DNA from: Indibacter alkaliphilus LW1
Lineage (GTDB): Bacteria > Bacteroidota > Bacteroidia > Cytophagales > Cyclobacteriaceae
NCBI RefSeq assembly: GCF_000295935.2
Contig: NZ_ALWO02000037.1
Location: 336,259-400,258 of the forward strand
DNA: 64,000 bases
Reading direction: 5' to 3'
The translations under genes were made by a program, and so were the position numbers. Shown in pieces: positions 36,013 to 45,502 of this stretch. The notes under the pieces were generated by a model. It made no database searches, had not been told where the DNA came from, and saw only the letters and a list, made by a program, of their open reading frames with translations. Within the stretch, counting starts at the first letter, position 1, and every line of letters starts with the position of its first letter.

Positions 36013-36744
36013 ATGCTAAGCTGGAAAAATCATACCATTAAAACCTACTTGATTTTTGTGCTCTTAAGCCTGGTTTTGCTGTATTCTGAAAGATATGAGG
36101 CTTTTTTAATCAGCAAGCTTTTTATAGTACCCTCACTTCTTGTATTGATTTTTCAATGGTATAGAAAGTCCAATCACAGGCTCATCCCCATTTTACTGGT
36201 ATCAACCTTTTTTTCATTCCTTGGAGATGTATTTATTGCCATAAAAATAAATGAAGATTTCTTCAAACTGATCAGCCTTTCTACATTTCTTGTAGCTCAA
36301 TCAGGTTACGCAGCAATGTTCTACATCTCCTCTAAGTACAATAAAAAGAAGGACACTGTTCACTGGAACCAAAGGTGGCCTGAAGCTCTGGGAATTTTGA
36401 TAATACTGAGTTTTATATTCATAGTAACACCTCAAATGGGAGATTTCCAACTTTTAGGTATACTTTATGGCATAATCGCCGGCGTGAGTTTTACATTAGC
36501 CTTGGATAGGAGATTTACAGTCAGCTTCAAAAGTCACACGCTGGTTATAGTAGGCCTTATTTTTTTCTATATCAGCGATATTCTGGCGGGATTGGATATT
36601 TATATGACTGATATCATAATCCATACGGCAATTATAATTTCTTATGCCTTAGGACACTATTTGATAGTAAGTGGTATTTTACATCAAATAGAAGAGGAAA
36701 CAGAAAAAAAAGAGGCATCCGGAAAGGATGCCTTCATAGAGTAA
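36013..36744 (+). CDS. Lysoplasmalogenase (YhhN/TMEM86 family)
   Basis: A 243-residue polytopic membrane protein with about seven to eight TM helices. The YhhN/TMEM86 signatures are a first-half acidic FFSFLGDVFIAI and a second-half VGLIFFYISDILAGLD, the conserved aspartates of this alkenyl-ether lysolipid hydrolase family. ATG 36013 is chosen over the TTG four codons upstream. The last codons (GGCATCC...GGATGCC, 36713-36733) double as the stem of the minus-strand terminator for the M24 gene. Confidence 0.85.
   Translation: MLSWKNHTIKTYLIFVLLSLVLLYSERYEAFLISKLFIVPSLLVLIFQWYRKSNHRLIPILLVSTFFSFLGDVFIAIKINEDFFKLISLSTFLVAQSGYAAMFYISSKYNKKKDTVHWNQRWPEALGILIILSFIFIVTPQMGDFQLLGILYGIIAGVSFTLALDRRFTVSFKSHTLVIVGLIFFYISDILAGLDIYMTDIIIHTAIIISYALGHYLIVSGILHQIEEETEKKEASGKDAFIE
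36703..36733 (-). terminator. Terminator of the M24 peptidase gene, inside the lysoplasmalogenase coding end
   Basis: On the minus strand AGGCATCC and GGATGCCT (36733-36726 and 36720-36713) form an 8-bp stem with a 5-base loop, then CTCTTTTTTTT. On the plus strand the same bases are the final coding codons of the convergent gene, and there is no T-run on that side. Confidence 0.8.
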
Positions 36745-36755
36745 ATCAGCTAATT

Positions 36756-38108
36756 TCAATTTTTCAGATAAAACTGACTTCTGGGTATGGGCATGATTTC
36801 CGATTGCCTTCCATTGAAATAAATGACTTTTTCTCCATCAAAAAAAGCTCCTTCTTCAAGCATTACCCGAACATCCTTGTTCCATTCTTCCACATAAACT
36901 ACAGCATTTAACTCTATAGCATAAGCCGTATTGGGATAAAGTGGATAATCGCCAGCACCTGGGGTATCTCCTTGATTATCCCACATGCCTATGGTAGGTC
37001 CTGAAGCATGCCCATGTGTACCCAGTGGATGCGAATAAATGCTGCCCTTTATCCCTTCACTTTCCATGATTCTTCTTGTTTCACGCAATATTTCATTGCC
37101 TGTTCTTCCAGTTTTAAACTGAGAAGTAAGAATATCCTGCAACCTATTTCCTACCTTAAAGGCATCTACCAAATACTTTGGAACTTCATTTTCTCCAGGT
37201 TTCAAAACATAGGCAAGTTGCTGGGTATCCGTATTCAGTCTTAGGTAGGTTATACCGAAATCAATATGAAGCATATCACCAGGCATAATCACCTGGGCAT
37301 CTGGGTTTACAGCAAAGGATCTCAAATGCTCTTTGGAACCTTCATCAGCTCTTTGAATATCCACGGTGGGGTGAAACCAAGTGTCCAACTTTAATTCTTT
37401 GATTCTTTCTCTATACCACCATTGAACATCTTCTGTAGTGGTCACACCAGGGGTAATGACGGCCTCTGAAAGTCCCTCTTGAATAATGCTGTTGGCAATT
37501 GACTGAATGTGTCTGTAAGTAGCCATTTCGGAGGGAGTTCTTGTTTCCAACCAACCCACAGCAAGTTTTTCTGCTGAGGTAACCTTATCGTGAAAATCAT
37601 CCGGAAGGTATTTCATGAACTGATTGTACTCCGTCAGGTTGAGACCATCTGCATGCCCATAACTTCCAGAAGTATTCAAACCTATTTTATTGGGGTTTCT
37701 TTCTACAATCAGGTCAATCAATGCCTTCCATTGGTCTGGCTGACCTTCAGGGTCCCAGGCTTTTTTAAATGACTTCCCCACATCATACCTGGCAACTGCC
37801 AGAGTTTCTACCTCTGAGGAGCCTGGAGATTTGTACATCACAAGCATAGTCCTTCTTCTTGCGGCATGCCAAGTGCCTGGTAAAAAGGTACGGATTACCG
37901 GATCTTCGTTATACTCCCTGGAAATCAATATCCACATGTCTAAATCAGCTCTATCCATGAGCTCGGGAAGGATAGTTTCTATTCTTTCTTGGAGCCACTG
38001 ATCGACCACAGCTGCCTGCTGCCTTTGTGTCAAAACGTGATGCTTTTGCGCAAAACCAAAATGGGTCACAACAAAAAGCAGTGAAATAAGTAAGGTGATT
38101 TTTTTCAT
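36756..38108 (-). CDS. M24-family metallopeptidase (Xaa-Pro aminopeptidase-like), secreted
   Basis: A 450-residue exported pita-bread fold peptidase. It has a signal peptide (MKKITLLISLLFVVTHFGFAQ), an N-terminal creatinase-like domain (LDMWILISREYNEDP), then the catalytic domain with MLHIDFGITYL, HPLGTHGHASGPTIGMWD and AIELNAVVYVEEW. These carry most of the expected metal ligands. Likely removes N-terminal residues before proline in periplasmic peptides. Convergent with lysoplasmalogenase, with 11 bases between stops. Confidence 0.88.
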   Translation of the reverse strand: MKKITLLISLLFVVTHFGFAQKHHVLTQRQQAAVVDQWLQERIETILPELMDRADLDMWILISREYNEDPVIRTFLPGTWHAARRRTMLVMYKSPGSSEVETLAVARYDVGKSFKKAWDPEGQPDQWKALIDLIVERNPNKIGLNTSGSYGHADGLNLTEYNQFMKYLPDDFHDKVTSAEKLAVGWLETRTPSEMATYRHIQSIANSIIQEGLSEAVITPGVTTTEDVQWWYRERIKELKLDTWFHPTVDIQRADEGSKEHLRSFAVNPDAQVIMPGDMLHIDFGITYLRLNTDTQQLAYVLKPGENEVPKYLVDAFKVGNRLQDILTSQFKTGRTGNEILRETRRIMESEGIKGSIYSHPLGTHGHASGPTIGMWDNQGDTPGAGDYPLYPNTAYAIELNAVVYVEEWNKDVRVMLEEGAFFDGEKVIYFNGRQSEIMPIPRSQFYLKN

Positions 38109-38123
38109 AAATTTTCGCTTATT

Positions 38124-38678
38124 TTAAGATTCTATTATACATCTTTCATTTTCCAGGAGTTTGGACATTTCCTCCTTGTCCCAGTTTTGTTTCATTTTCT
38201 CCATACTACTGGCATGATCTTTTTTGAGTTTTTTCCTAAAAATAGCTTCCAGAAACCTTCTCACATCCCTTTCATTTTCCAAAATCAATTTAGGGACTTG
38301 AGTGGGCTTATCATCTTCACCTTTTGCTACCATGGTGAAATACGAAGTATTTGTGTGCTTAACTTTACTGTTTTTCACATCTTCTGCAATCACCTTGATT
38401 CCCACCACCATAGAACTATTACCTACATAATTGACCGAGGCTTTCAAGGAGACAAGCTCACCAACACTTACAGGCTGCAAAAAATCCACTATATCCACTG
38501 AAACAGTCACGCAATACGCACCGCTATGTTTACTGGCAGCTGCAAAAGCCACTTTATCCATAAGGGAAAGTAGAATCCCTCCATGGATTTTTCCGCCAAA
38601 GTTGGCATATGAAGGGATCATTAATTCTGTGATGGTCGTTTTTGAAAAACTGACAGGTCTTGCTTTTTTCTTTTCCAT
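38124..38678 (-). CDS. Acyl-CoA thioesterase (hotdog fold)
   Basis: A 184-residue hotdog thioesterase of the YciA/BACH group. The substrate-binding signature NFGGKIHGGILLSLMDKVAF lies at about residues 26-46, followed by VTVSVDIVDFLQPVSVGELVSLKASVNYVG-type strands and a charged helical tail (about 125-184). It would release fatty acids from acyl-CoA. It lies 15 bases upstream of the M24 gene on the same strand, so they may be cotranscribed. Confidence 0.9.
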   Translation of the reverse strand: MEKKKARPVSFSKTTITELMIPSYANFGGKIHGGILLSLMDKVAFAAASKHSGAYCVTVSVDIVDFLQPVSVGELVSLKASVNYVGNSSMVVGIKVIAEDVKNSKVKHTNTSYFTMVAKGEDDKPTQVPKLILENERDVRRFLEAIFRKKLKKDHASSMEKMKQNWDKEEMSKLLENERCIIES

Positions 38679-38719
38679 ATATTATTCTGAAAATAGGAAA
38701 GAAAAGCAGAAATAAAAAA

Positions 38720-40093
38720 CTAAAGTACAGGACTGAAATCACTCTTTTGATGGGTATTCAGCATTTTTTTACTCAAAGTATGAAATCTATAAAGCAAAAG
38801 AATACCGGTCACGGTCAAACCGATCAATAATCCATACCAAATCCCTACTTCCTGCATTCCCAATGTAAATGAGAAAAAATAACCCAAAGGTAAACCTATG
38901 ACCCAGTAAGCTATTAAAGTCACAATAGTAGGCACCTTTACATCGGACATCCCTCTCAAGGCACCTAGCCCAACTACCTGAACACCATCAGAAAGTTGAA
39001 AAAAACCTGCAATAACCAATAAAGTTGCACTTGTTCTTATTACTTCCAGATCATCAATATACAAGGATGGTAGATATTCCCTGAAGAGTATAAAAATGAC
39101 TGCGGAAATACTCATAAAGATCGCCACCATAACAAATACAGTAAACCCTGCATCTCTCAAGCTTGGTATATCTCTTCTCCCCAATTGGTTTCCGACCCTA
39201 ACCATAGCGGCTGCAGATAAACCCGAAGCCATCATATAACTTACAGAAGCAAGGTTTATGGCAATTTGGTGCGCTGCCAGGGCATTTACACCAATCCATC
39301 CCATCATTATGGCAGCAGTACTGAAGGCTCCCACTTCAAAAATATATTGAAAACCGGTAGGAACACCTATTTTCAGCATTTTGGATACCATCGGGAAATT
39401 CAATTTCTTGATTCCATAACTCAATTGAAAACCCTTATACCTTTTTGATTTGATGACATAATAGGCCATTATCAAACCCATCAACACTCTTGAAATTAGA
39501 GTTGCCCAACCGGCACCATTTAAGCCCATAGCAGGAAAACCAAGATTTCCATAGATTAAAACCCAATTCAAAAACACATTCAGTCCATTGCAAAGCAAAG
39601 TGATATACATGGCTTGCTTTGTCTGTGACAGACCCTCTGCAAATTGCCTGAAGGTTTGAAAAAACATGAACGGAAGTAAAGAAAGGGTAATAATTGCCAA
39701 ATAAGGAATGGCAAGAACAACCACCTCTTCAGGTTGATTCATGTAGTTGAGCATGGGAGAAAAAAACACAATCAGCAAAAACAACATGACTCCTGTGAGC
39801 ATATTGATGATAAATCCATGATTAAAAATGCTAGCAATTTTTTTGAAATTCTTGTTTCCATCTGCCATCGCGACCAATGGCGTAATAGCCATAGAAACGC
39901 CAATGCCAAACATCAGCACGACAAAGAAAATACTGTTTGCAAGAGATGCAGCCGCGAGAGGTTCGGCACCTAAGCGACCTACCATCATACTATCTGCTAC
40001 TCCTACCAATACCTGCCCTAATTGACTTAGCATAACAGGGTAAGCCAAGTCAAAAGTTTTTGAAAAATTATCTTTAAAATTAAGCAAAGCCAT
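38720..40093 (-). CDS. MATE-family efflux transporter
   Basis: A 457-residue multidrug/toxin extrusion protein with about twelve TM helices in two homologous halves. Signatures include the N-terminal LAYPVMLSQLGQVLVGVADSMMVGRLG split across TM1-2, LAAASLANSIFFVV, and the second-half ALAAHQIAINLASVSYMMASG. NorM-type drug/cation antiport is the family role; substrate unknown. Same strand as the thioesterase, 41-base gap. Confidence 0.93.
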   Translation of the reverse strand: MALLNFKDNFSKTFDLAYPVMLSQLGQVLVGVADSMMVGRLGAEPLAAASLANSIFFVVLMFGIGVSMAITPLVAMADGNKNFKKIASIFNHGFIINMLTGVMLFLLIVFFSPMLNYMNQPEEVVVLAIPYLAIITLSLLPFMFFQTFRQFAEGLSQTKQAMYITLLCNGLNVFLNWVLIYGNLGFPAMGLNGAGWATLISRVLMGLIMAYYVIKSKRYKGFQLSYGIKKLNFPMVSKMLKIGVPTGFQYIFEVGAFSTAAIMMGWIGVNALAAHQIAINLASVSYMMASGLSAAAMVRVGNQLGRRDIPSLRDAGFTVFVMVAIFMSISAVIFILFREYLPSLYIDDLEVIRTSATLLVIAGFFQLSDGVQVVGLGALRGMSDVKVPTIVTLIAYWVIGLPLGYFFSFTLGMQEVGIWYGLLIGLTVTGILLLYRFHTLSKKMLNTHQKSDFSPVL

Positions 40094-40125
40094 CTACAAA
40101 TGTAATATTAAGTCTTAAGCTAAAA

Positions 40126-40665
40126 TCAAACGTTCATCAATCTTGCAACTTTAAGCAATCCTGCAATTGAAATGCCATCGGTAATTTCACCTGACATCAC
40201 TTTTTCAACCGCCTCTTTCAAGGGTAACTTAATCACCTTTAGTTGCTCGGTTTCTTCAAATTCCGTTTGGCCCATGGTCAATCCTTCAGCCAAAAACACA
40301 AAACCTTCTTCGTCAGTAACTGAATTGGAAGTATGAATCCTCATGATTTTGGTCCATTTGATCGCAGTAATTCCTGTTTCTTCCTTTAGTTCTCTTTGAG
40401 CTGATTTCAAGACATCTTCATTTTCAGGACCTCCACCCATTGGGATTTCCCAGGAATATTCATCCAAAGGATATCTATATTGACCTACAAGCCAAGTATT
40501 TCCTGATTCATCCAAAGGAATGATACCAAGGGCTTTGTTTTTAAAATGAACTTTTCCATAGATACCATCTTTTCCACTTGGTATCACGACCTGATGTTCT
40601 TCAAGTTTTATCCAGGGATTGTCGTAAATATCGAGTACTGATTTGGTTTTCCAAGGGTTTTCCAT
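40126..40665 (-). CDS. Nudix hydrolase (ADP-ribose pyrophosphatase-like)
   Basis: A 179-residue Nudix protein. The Nudix box is GGGPENEDVLKSAQRELKEETGI, with its REx2EE core at about residue 100. The preceding TWLVGQYRYPLDEYSWEIPMGG is typical of ADP-ribose/NUDT5-like pyrophosphatases. ATG 40665 (MENPWKTKS) is preferred to ATG 40704, because the extra 13 residues are not family-like and overlap the Lrp terminator. It lies 32 bases upstream of the MATE gene. Confidence 0.9.
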   Translation of the reverse strand: MENPWKTKSVLDIYDNPWIKLEEHQVVIPSGKDGIYGKVHFKNKALGIIPLDESGNTWLVGQYRYPLDEYSWEIPMGGGPENEDVLKSAQRELKEETGITAIKWTKIMRIHTSNSVTDEEGFVFLAEGLTMGQTEFEETEQLKVIKLPLKEAVEKVMSGEITDGISIAGLLKVARLMNV

Positions 40666-40680
40666 AATACATAGACCAAT

Positions 40681-40708
40681 AAAAAAGGGTGACTGGAAAG
40701 CCACCCTT
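40681..40708 (-). terminator. Terminator of the Lrp regulator gene
   Basis: On the minus strand AAGGGTG (40708-40702) pairs with CACCCTT (40691-40685), followed by TTTTATT. It lies 22 bases past the Lrp gene stop and before the Nudix start. Confidence 0.8.
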
Positions 40709-40729
40709 CAAATTTAAAGAATAAATTTC

Positions 40730-41212
40730 TTAAGCTGGGATAGGCAATACTTTACTATCTTTAAAGGTAGAAAGAATAACCATGGACTGCATTGAGTCTA
40801 CCTCTCTGATTTCAGACACTTTTTCAAGCATCAATTTTTGATAAGCTGTAATATCTTTTGCAATGATTTTAAGAATAAAATCACCAGTACCTGTAATATG
40901 ATGGCATTCTATAACTTCAGGAATCTGGTTTATTTCGGTCATAAAAGCATCAATATTTCCTTTGTTGTGTCCGATCAAGCTCACAAGCACAAAAGTACTG
41001 ACACCTAAACCAATTCTTTCAGGGTCAAGCTTAGCATGGTAACTTTTGATGATACCGGACTGCTCAAGTTTTTTCACTCTTTCCAAAGTAGGAGCAGGAG
41101 AAAGACCTATATCTTTTGAAAGCTGGGCATTGGTTATTTTTGCGTTTGCTTGAAGTATTTCAAGAATTTTACGGTCTATTTTGTCGAATTTTATTCTTAT
41201 GCTATTATCCAT
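40730..41212 (-). CDS. Lrp/AsnC-family transcriptional regulator
   Basis: A 160-residue DNA-binding regulator responsive to amino acids. The N-terminal HTH (KIDRKILEILQANAKITNAQLSKDIGLSPAPTLERV region, about residues 11-45) precedes a RAM effector domain with FVLVSLIGHN and IECHHITGTGDFILKI. Targets are unknown; genes of amino-acid metabolism such as ilvE and sdaAB are in the window but not adjacent. A -7 like TAACTTTG lies 32 bases upstream of its ATG, and it has its own terminator, so it is monocistronic. Confidence 0.94.
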   Translation of the reverse strand: MDNSIRIKFDKIDRKILEILQANAKITNAQLSKDIGLSPAPTLERVKKLEQSGIIKSYHAKLDPERIGLGVSTFVLVSLIGHNKGNIDAFMTEINQIPEVIECHHITGTGDFILKIIAKDITAYQKLMLEKVSEIREVDSMQSMVILSTFKDSKVLPIPA

Positions 41213-41243
41213 GATAGTGTTATTTACAAAATTTTATGTTGCG

Positions 41244-41251
41244 CAAAGTTA
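41244..41251 (-). promoter_or_regulatory. Putative -7 element of the Lrp gene
   Basis: The minus strand reads TAACTTTG at 41251-41244, matching TAnnTTTG. A TTTG at 41279-41276 is 24 bases upstream, slightly beyond the usual 19-21. Confidence 0.45.
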
Positions 41252-41422
41252 ATATTTTTTAATATTGTTTTAAAACAAATACCCACAAAAAACGAGGGAG
41301 TTTTCAAAATATTGTTATTTGATAAGTTGATTTTAATTGATATAACAGAGAAATATTTCCAAGGAATTGAAAATATTCAAATTATCTCCTGATTTTATAT
41401 TTGTCCATACGGAAACCCTGCA

Positions 41423-42616
41423 TTAAAGTTTATTCTTTTTTATATAATCTCTGGCCTCTTTGTGAGCAGGGTGTTTACGCTTTGCATATTTCTTTACTTG
41501 GTTGAAATATGCCTTAGCTTCTTTCTTATTTTTTACCTCATTGGCCATTTTTCCCAAAGCGATTAAGGAATATAAATAATATCCGCTTTCCTGACTTTCG
41601 GATTCTTCCCCATAAGAAAGTGTTTTCAAATAATATTTTTTCGCTTCTTCCTTGTTATTTACCCGTTCGTGGAATTGCGCAATATAAAATGCTGCATACC
41701 GACCACTGTTTGACTCGTAGCCCGTCCACTTTTGATCTATTCTATAAAGTATTTCTTCAGAGACTTCCTTTGCATCCAATATTCTGCCTACACTATACAG
41801 GTGTCTCGCATGAGATCTGTGAAAGTATGGGTTGTTGGGGAATTTTTGGTTGAGGTATTCAGTAATAGCCAGTGCCTTATAGGGTTGCTTTTCTTCAGAA
41901 CCATATAGCCTAAATAAAAAGTATTGAGCCTCCACTCTTGCATAAAAGGCATTTTGCGCAACATCTTCCAGTTGCTTCAAACCCAAATTTTTATCCCCTT
42001 TTGGAAACAATGCTACCACGGGTTTTAAAATCGGGTAGTTTTCAGGGATCCAAACTGAAAAATAATTGAATAAAGCATCCCCGAGCAAAAGTTCAGGATT
42101 TAATTCATCATCTCCCCTACTCAAGTTAAGGTATTTAAGGGCATTCTTGCCGGCAAATGTCGCTTTAGTCCAGCTTTTCCTTTCACTCAGCAGCCTCCCC
42201 TGAAATCCATATGCTCCGGCAAGAAAAAAAGCAGCCTCTTTATTTTCGGGATCTTCATCAAGTATTTTCTTAGCTTTATCTATGACTATATCCATCTGCT
42301 TAAGGAAAAGGTTATCATATCGCTTATTTTCAACATCAGGGGCTATTTTCCACCAAGTACTCAACCCATTCAGAAAATAAGGCAAGGGATGTTCCGGGTA
42401 TTGATATTGCATAACCTTAAAGCCTCTTTCGGCTTTAGCAAAGTCAAAATTGTAAAGCGCATTAACATTTTCAGTGATTCTGAATTGTAAGCCTTTATCC
42501 AACAGAAGATACTCAGGTCCTTCGGTAATAACCGAGTCCAAAGGCAACTCTTGGCTATGTGCCAAGCTAAGTGAGTTGATTGTAAATGCCAGGATGATAA
42601 GGCGTATTTTCAGCAT
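41423..42616 (-). CDS. Exported tetratricopeptide-type hypothetical protein
   Basis: A 397-residue protein with a signal peptide (leader ends INSLSLAHSQ). Nearly all the rest is helical TPR-like repeats, for example NFDFAKAERGFKVMQYQYP, KAKKILDEDPENKEAAFFLAGAYG and KEEAKKYYLKTLSYGEE, ending in a lysine-rich tail. It probably acts as a periplasmic scaffold; no enzymatic motif is visible. Its upstream region is shared with the divergent membrane gene at 42693. The 210-base gap beyond its stop (41213-41422) belongs to the Lrp promoter and holds no gene. Confidence 0.8.
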   Translation of the reverse strand: MLKIRLIILAFTINSLSLAHSQELPLDSVITEGPEYLLLDKGLQFRITENVNALYNFDFAKAERGFKVMQYQYPEHPLPYFLNGLSTWWKIAPDVENKRYDNLFLKQMDIVIDKAKKILDEDPENKEAAFFLAGAYGFQGRLLSERKSWTKATFAGKNALKYLNLSRGDDELNPELLLGDALFNYFSVWIPENYPILKPVVALFPKGDKNLGLKQLEDVAQNAFYARVEAQYFLFRLYGSEEKQPYKALAITEYLNQKFPNNPYFHRSHARHLYSVGRILDAKEVSEEILYRIDQKWTGYESNSGRYAAFYIAQFHERVNNKEEAKKYYLKTLSYGEESESQESGYYLYSLIALGKMANEVKNKKEAKAYFNQVKKYAKRKHPAHKEARDYIKKNKL

Positions 42617-42692
42617 GCTTATTCTAATTATGAGGCGAAATTATGGCGTATTCCAAACAATCGTTTAGATTTGACAATATTTATTTATAAAA

Positions 42693-43343
42693 ATGTCAAA
42701 ACTACACAGCCCTATCTCACAACGTTTGGAAATGTTTTTAGATTTCGACAAAAGGCTGTTTTTTTTAATTATTGTGATTTTTTTCCTTGTCATCAGGATA
42801 ATGACAGACAATATCATCCTTCAATCCATCCCGGGCTATGAAGAATTAGATGAGGAAGGAACTTTTACTTATATGTATATCTTCAATGCGCTCAATTACA
42901 TTTGGACACCTTTTTCTCTACTTTGGAAATTTACAGTGACTGCTTTCATCATCTGGACAGGAAGTTTCGCATTTGGATATAAGATTGATTTTAAACAGAT
43001 TTGGCAGGTCGTGATGGTAGCGGAACTGATATTCATTTTGCCGGAATTGTTGAAGTTTCTCCTGTTCCTAAACCCTCCAGCAGACATCTCTTTTATTGAA
43101 ATAAAAAATTATTATCCTCTTTCACTCCTTTCCCTTTTTGAGACTACAGACATAGAAGGGAAATATCTTTACCCGTTAAGAGCAATCAATTTATTTGAAT
43201 TAATTTACATCATATTCTTGGTTTTGGGGTTCCATACGATCAGCAAAAGGCCTATCAAAGAGTCTGCTTGGGTAATCACTTTTAGCTATACCCTATGCTT
43301 TTTGCTTTGGTTGCTTTTTTATGTTTTGGCTTATAAAGGTTGA
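42693..43343 (+). CDS. Hypothetical integral membrane protein
   Basis: A 216-residue protein with about five TM helices (RLFFLIIVIFFLVIRIMT, WKFTVTAFIIWTGSFAF, VVMVAELIFILPELLKFLLF, LFELIYIIFLVLGFHTI, VITFSYTLCFLLWLLFYVL). The spacing is reminiscent of Yip1-like proteins, but I cannot assign it firmly. Divergent from the TPR gene and 90 bases upstream of the M3 peptidase, on the same strand. Confidence 0.75.
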   Translation: MSKLHSPISQRLEMFLDFDKRLFFLIIVIFFLVIRIMTDNIILQSIPGYEELDEEGTFTYMYIFNALNYIWTPFSLLWKFTVTAFIIWTGSFAFGYKIDFKQIWQVVMVAELIFILPELLKFLLFLNPPADISFIEIKNYYPLSLLSLFETTDIEGKYLYPLRAINLFELIYIIFLVLGFHTISKRPIKESAWVITFSYTLCFLLWLLFYVLAYKG

Positions 43344-43375
43344 TGTTTTGGCTTCAAAGCCTTTCCAAACTTATT

Positions 43376-43383
43376 TAACTTTG
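43376..43383 (+). promoter_or_regulatory. Putative -7 element of the M3 peptidase gene
   Basis: TAACTTTG matches TAnnTTTG 50 bases before ATG 43434. The nearest TTTG (43347-43350) is 25 bases upstream, longer than usual. Confidence 0.4.
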
Positions 43384-43433
43384 CCCCTGTTACAAATAGA
43401 ATCAGAAAAATTAAAATTCTAAAAAACGCTTTT

Positions 43434-45458
43434 ATGAATCCACTCTTGGAAAAATTTAACACCCCATTCGATACAGCTCCTTTTGACAAAATAAGGACGG
43501 AGCATTTTTTACCTGCGATCAAGGAGGCAATCTCTTTAACAAAAAAGGAGATTGAGGTGATAAAGTCTTTGCCTGCTAGCTTTGACAACACAATAGTTGG
43601 GCTTGACAATGCAGGAGAAAAACTCAATGTAATATCCTCCATTTTTTATAACCTCAACAGTGCTGAAACAAACGACGACATTCAGACTTTGGCCAGAGAG
43701 ATCTCTCCAATTCTAACTGCACATAGCAATGATATCCTTTTAGATGAAGTACTTTTTGCAAAAATTGACGAAGTTTTTAAGCAAAAATCCAATCTGGAAC
43801 TAAATACAGAACAAAGCAGGCTTCTTGAAAAAACTCATAAGGGTTTTGTTAGAAATGGAGCCAATCTCAATGGGAAACAAAAACAAAAGCTCAGAGAAAT
43901 TGACAAACAGCTTTCCCAATTAGGCTTGAAGTTTGGTGAGAATGTTTTGGCTGAAACTAATAAGTACGAGCTGATCATTGAAGACGAATCTAAACTTAAA
44001 GGTCTGCCTGAAGCTTTAAAAGAAGCTGCAGCACAAACGGCAGAAGAAAAAGGGTATGACGGCAAATGGGTATTTACATTGGCTTTTCCAAGCTATATCC
44101 CATTCATGACGTATGTGAAGGACAGAACACTGCGGAAAGAACTATTTCTGGCCTATAATACCAAATCCAACAAAGGAGACGAATTGGATAATAAGCCGCA
44201 TATTAAGGAAATGTTAAAACTCAAAGCAGATCGTGCCAATCTGTTGGGTTATAAAAACCATGCTGACTTCGTATTGGAAGAAAGGATGGCTAAAAGCCCT
44301 GAAAAAGTGATGAGCTTCCTCCAAGAACTTCTAGAAAAAGCGAAACCTAAAGCCAATGAAGAAATAGAAGAACTTACAGCATTCGCGAAAAAACTGGAAG
44401 GTTTGGATAGATTGGAAAAATGGGATTTCGCTTACTATTCCGAAAAATTGAAAATGGAAAAATATGCCATTGATGACGAATTACTAAGACCTTATTTTCA
44501 ACTTGAAAATGTGATTGGTGGAGTATTTCAAACCGCTGAAAAACTTTTTGGGATCCATTTTGTAGAAAACAGAAACATCCCCAAATACCATAAGGATGTA
44601 ACAACCTACGAGGTTCGGAATTCAGAAGGAAAACATATTGCGGTCTTTTATGCTGATTTTTTCCCGAGACCCGGCAAAAGAAACGGAGCTTGGATGACGA
44701 GCTACAAAGGGCAAAAAAAAACAAATGGGGTGGATATCAGGCCTCATGTTTCTATTGTCTGCAATTTTACCAAGCCTACTAAAACCAAGCCCTCTCTATT
44801 AACTTTCAATGAAGTAACCACCTTATTTCATGAATTCGGACACTCACTTCATGGCATGTTGGCGGACAGTACTTATGAATCCTTAAGTGGAACAAGTGTC
44901 TATTGGGATTTTGTAGAATTGCCTTCTCAAATATTTGAAAATTGGTGTTATGAAAAAGAATGTCTTGATCTATTTGCCAAACACTATGAAACTGGAGAAA
45001 AAATCCCAGTGGAATTGGTGCAAAAAATCAAAAAGGCTTCCAATTTTCATCAAGGGTATCAGACAGTAAGGCAAATCAGTTTCGGTTTGTTAGACATGGC
45101 TTATCATGGAACAAATCCTGCAAACATCAATGACATTGCAGAGTTTGAAAAAAACATCATGTCAGACACGAGGCTTTTGCCGGATGTTGAAGGTACTTTG
45201 ATGAGTACTTCCTTCTCACATATTTTTCAAGGGGGTTATGCTGCAGGATATTACAGCTATAAGTGGGCTGAAGTACTGGATGCAGATGCTTTTGAATTGT
45301 TTTTGGAAAAAGGAGTTTTCGACCCTATAACAGCTAAGTCTTTCAAGCAAAATATATTGGCTGCAGGAGGGACAGAGCATCCTTCAATACTATATAAAAG
45401 ATTCCGGGGAAGGGATCCAAAACCAGAGGCTCTTTTAAAGAGAGCTGGTTTAATTTAA
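43434..45458 (+). CDS. M3-family metallopeptidase (peptidyl-dipeptidase Dcp-like)
   Basis: A 674-residue thimet-type zinc peptidase, length matching Dcp/oligopeptidase A. The zinc motif TLFHEFGHSLHGML (HEFGH) lies at about residue 465, with the downstream ligand glutamate in SVYWDFVELPSQIFENW. The N-terminal half is helical, and HIFQGGYAAGYYSYKWAEVLDAD is a family-typical C-terminal signature. No signal peptide, so it probably recycles peptides in the cytoplasm. Ended by the hairpin at 45464. Confidence 0.95.
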   Translation: MNPLLEKFNTPFDTAPFDKIRTEHFLPAIKEAISLTKKEIEVIKSLPASFDNTIVGLDNAGEKLNVISSIFYNLNSAETNDDIQTLAREISPILTAHSNDILLDEVLFAKIDEVFKQKSNLELNTEQSRLLEKTHKGFVRNGANLNGKQKQKLREIDKQLSQLGLKFGENVLAETNKYELIIEDESKLKGLPEALKEAAAQTAEEKGYDGKWVFTLAFPSYIPFMTYVKDRTLRKELFLAYNTKSNKGDELDNKPHIKEMLKLKADRANLLGYKNHADFVLEERMAKSPEKVMSFLQELLEKAKPKANEEIEELTAFAKKLEGLDRLEKWDFAYYSEKLKMEKYAIDDELLRPYFQLENVIGGVFQTAEKLFGIHFVENRNIPKYHKDVTTYEVRNSEGKHIAVFYADFFPRPGKRNGAWMTSYKGQKKTNGVDIRPHVSIVCNFTKPTKTKPSLLTFNEVTTLFHEFGHSLHGMLADSTYESLSGTSVYWDFVELPSQIFENWCYEKECLDLFAKHYETGEKIPVELVQKIKKASNFHQGYQTVRQISFGLLDMAYHGTNPANINDIAEFEKNIMSDTRLLPDVEGTLMSTSFSHIFQGGYAAGYYSYKWAEVLDADAFELFLEKGVFDPITAKSFKQNILAAGGTEHPSILYKRFRGRDPKPEALLKRAGLI

Positions 45459-45460
45459 AA

Positions 45461-45496
45461 TAAAAAGGCCTCTGAACTTGAGCTTCAGAGGCCTTT
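45461..45496. terminator. Terminator between the convergent M3 and M20 peptidase genes
   Basis: A perfect 13-bp stem AAAGGCCTCTGAA / TTCAGAGGCCTTT (45464-45476, 45484-45496) with a 7-base loop. The U-tract is better on the minus strand (TTTTTATTTT), so it mainly ends the M20 transcript but can serve both. Confidence 0.88.
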
Positions 45497-45502
45497 CACT
45501 TC

